33,465 nt of DNA from contig JAFTOB010000167.1 of the NCBI GenBank assembly GCA_017451545.1, forward strand, positions 1 through 33,465, in the 5' to 3' direction. The stretch comes from Clostridia bacterium (lineage in GTDB: Bacteria; Bacillota; Clostridia; Oscillospirales; CAG-272). The notes under the pieces were generated by a model. That model searched no databases. It was not told the DNA's origin and was given only the letters and a program-made list of their open reading frames with translations. Position 1 is the first letter of the stretch. Each line of letters opens with the position of its first letter. Shown here piece by piece: positions 32,929 to 33,465 of the stretch. The translations under genes were made by a program, and so were the position numbers.

Positions 32929-32956
32929 TGCCAAGCGCGGCTGATCGTGATATAAT
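32928..32956 (+). promoter_or_regulatory. Sigma-A promoter for the XRE regulator gene
   Basis: TTGCCA (32928-32933), a 17-nt spacer and TATAAT (32951-32956). The transcript should start near 32963, about 23 nt before the ATG. Confidence 0.87.
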
Positions 32957-32965
32957 GTGATCACA
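32956..32965. promoter_or_regulatory. Candidate operator palindrome at the start site
   Basis: TGTGATCACA is a perfect 10-bp palindrome that begins at the last base of the -10 box and covers the predicted transcription start. The gene behind it encodes an XRE-type repressor, so autoregulation through this site is plausible but unproven. Confidence 0.4.
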
Positions 32966-32985
32966 GTATATAAGGCGGTGATTTT

Positions 32986-33465
32986 ATGGAAACAAAGGAT
33001 ATTATTCTTGAACTCAGAACGAAAAAAGGACTCTCGCAGGAGGCTCTTGCCGAAAAGGTGTTCGTAACGCGCCAGGCGGTGTCCCGCTGGGAGAACGGAG
33101 AGACGGTGCCGAACACCGAAACGCTGAAGCTTCTCTCAAAAGAGCTTGACGTGTCGATCAATACGCTTCTCGGCTCGCCGCGTCAGCTGATCTGCCAATG
33201 CTGCGGTATGCCCCTTGAGGATGCTAACATCAGCAAAGAACCCGACGGCTTTTTCAACGAGGAATATTGCAAGTGGTGCTATGCCGACGGCAATTTCTGT
33301 TATACAAGTCTTGAAGAGCTGACCGATTTCTTGGTCGGCCATATGTCCAATGAAAATTGGCCGGCTGAAGCGGCAAGAGCTTATTTTGACGAGCATCTTC
33401 CCAAGCTCAATTATTGGAAACGCTATGCGGAGCTTGGCGGTGATGAAAATTTTAGAAAATTTAAA
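32986..33465 (+). CDS. XRE-family regulator with zinc-ribbon domain (partial)
   Basis: The frame is open for 160 codons from the ATG at 32986 to the window end, so the C-terminus is missing. AAGGCGG lies upstream. Residues 5-57 form an XRE helix-turn-helix: LRTKKGLSQEALAEKVFVTR, then QAVSRWENGETVPN and LLSKELDVSINTLLG. After a short linker come Cys pairs (ICQCCGMPL, YCKWCY and a further Cys) typical of a small zinc-ribbon domain of the type found fused to such regulators. The following W-P-A-E-A and LNYWKRYAELGG phrases fit the same family. It is a cytoplasmic DNA-binding regulator, probably of its own promoter or of nearby genes. Confidence 0.93.
   Translation, partial: METKDIILELRTKKGLSQEALAEKVFVTRQAVSRWENGETVPNTETLKLLSKELDVSINTLLGSPRQLICQCCGMPLEDANISKEPDGFFNEEYCKWCYADGNFCYTSLEELTDFLVGHMSNENWPAEAARAYFDEHLPKLNYWKRYAELGGDENFRKFK

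Noticed and set aside
1..33465. tRNA, rRNA, CRISPR array, insertion sequence or prophage integrase
   Set aside because: I saw no tRNA T-loop signature, no regularly spaced short repeats and no transposase or integrase motifs in the readable frames.

Overview
The window reads as chromosomal DNA of a low-to-mid GC Firmicute, most likely an uncultured gut Clostridia (Oscillospirales or Christensenellales type). This is an inference from several things: AGGAGG-type ribosome sites, sigma-A promoters with near-consensus TTGACA-17-TATAAT spacing, BspA-like leucine-rich and InlB-like surface repeats, and secreted proteins with the CxxC modules common in gut Oscillospiraceae. I saw no rRNA, tRNA, CRISPR array, transposase or integrase.

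Region 1 (1-14615). The window opens inside a helical tandem-repeat protein. A long same-strand run follows: a membrane protein with an InlB-like domain, a MoxR-type AAA+ ATPase, a DUF58 protein, a BatA-like membrane vWA protein, a large membrane protein with two vWA domains, a BspA-type LRR lipoprotein and a bacterial Ig-like lipoprotein. The run ends at a clear terminator. It looks like a MoxR-vWA chaperone module joined to two surface lipoproteins.

Region 2 (14616-18431). A DUF1295 membrane protein has its own promoter. A flavin-reductase-like protein and a short-chain dehydrogenase are translationally coupled. A divergent M50 membrane metalloprotease has a structured leader.

Region 3 (18434-23683). 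This is a run of small metabolic and accessory genes: a DUF6512 membrane protein on the minus strand, a P-loop kinase-like protein, an unknown protein, a second SDR, a 67-aa protein, a RibD-C/DHFR-fold reductase, a TSUP transporter and an HSL-type esterase.

Region 4 (23741-27177). Three accessory genes sit together: a protein with a proline-rich linker and a C-terminal helical (HTH-like) module, an AAA+ ATPase with a structured leader, and an unknown 402-aa protein.

Region 5 (27188-33465). A secreted endonuclease I with modular C-terminal domains is followed by a 46-codon peptide gene and an unknown 227-aa protein. An MFS transporter follows, with a perfect promoter and a long structured leader. 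The window ends inside an XRE regulator with a zinc-ribbon domain.

The most unusual layer is in the untranslated leaders. One ~145-nt leader occurs before both the M50 gene and the MFS gene and contains a closed stem ending in a T-tract. A shortened relative precedes the TSUP gene. Separately, a small TTTC/GAAA hairpin sits 11-14 nt upstream of four unrelated start codons.
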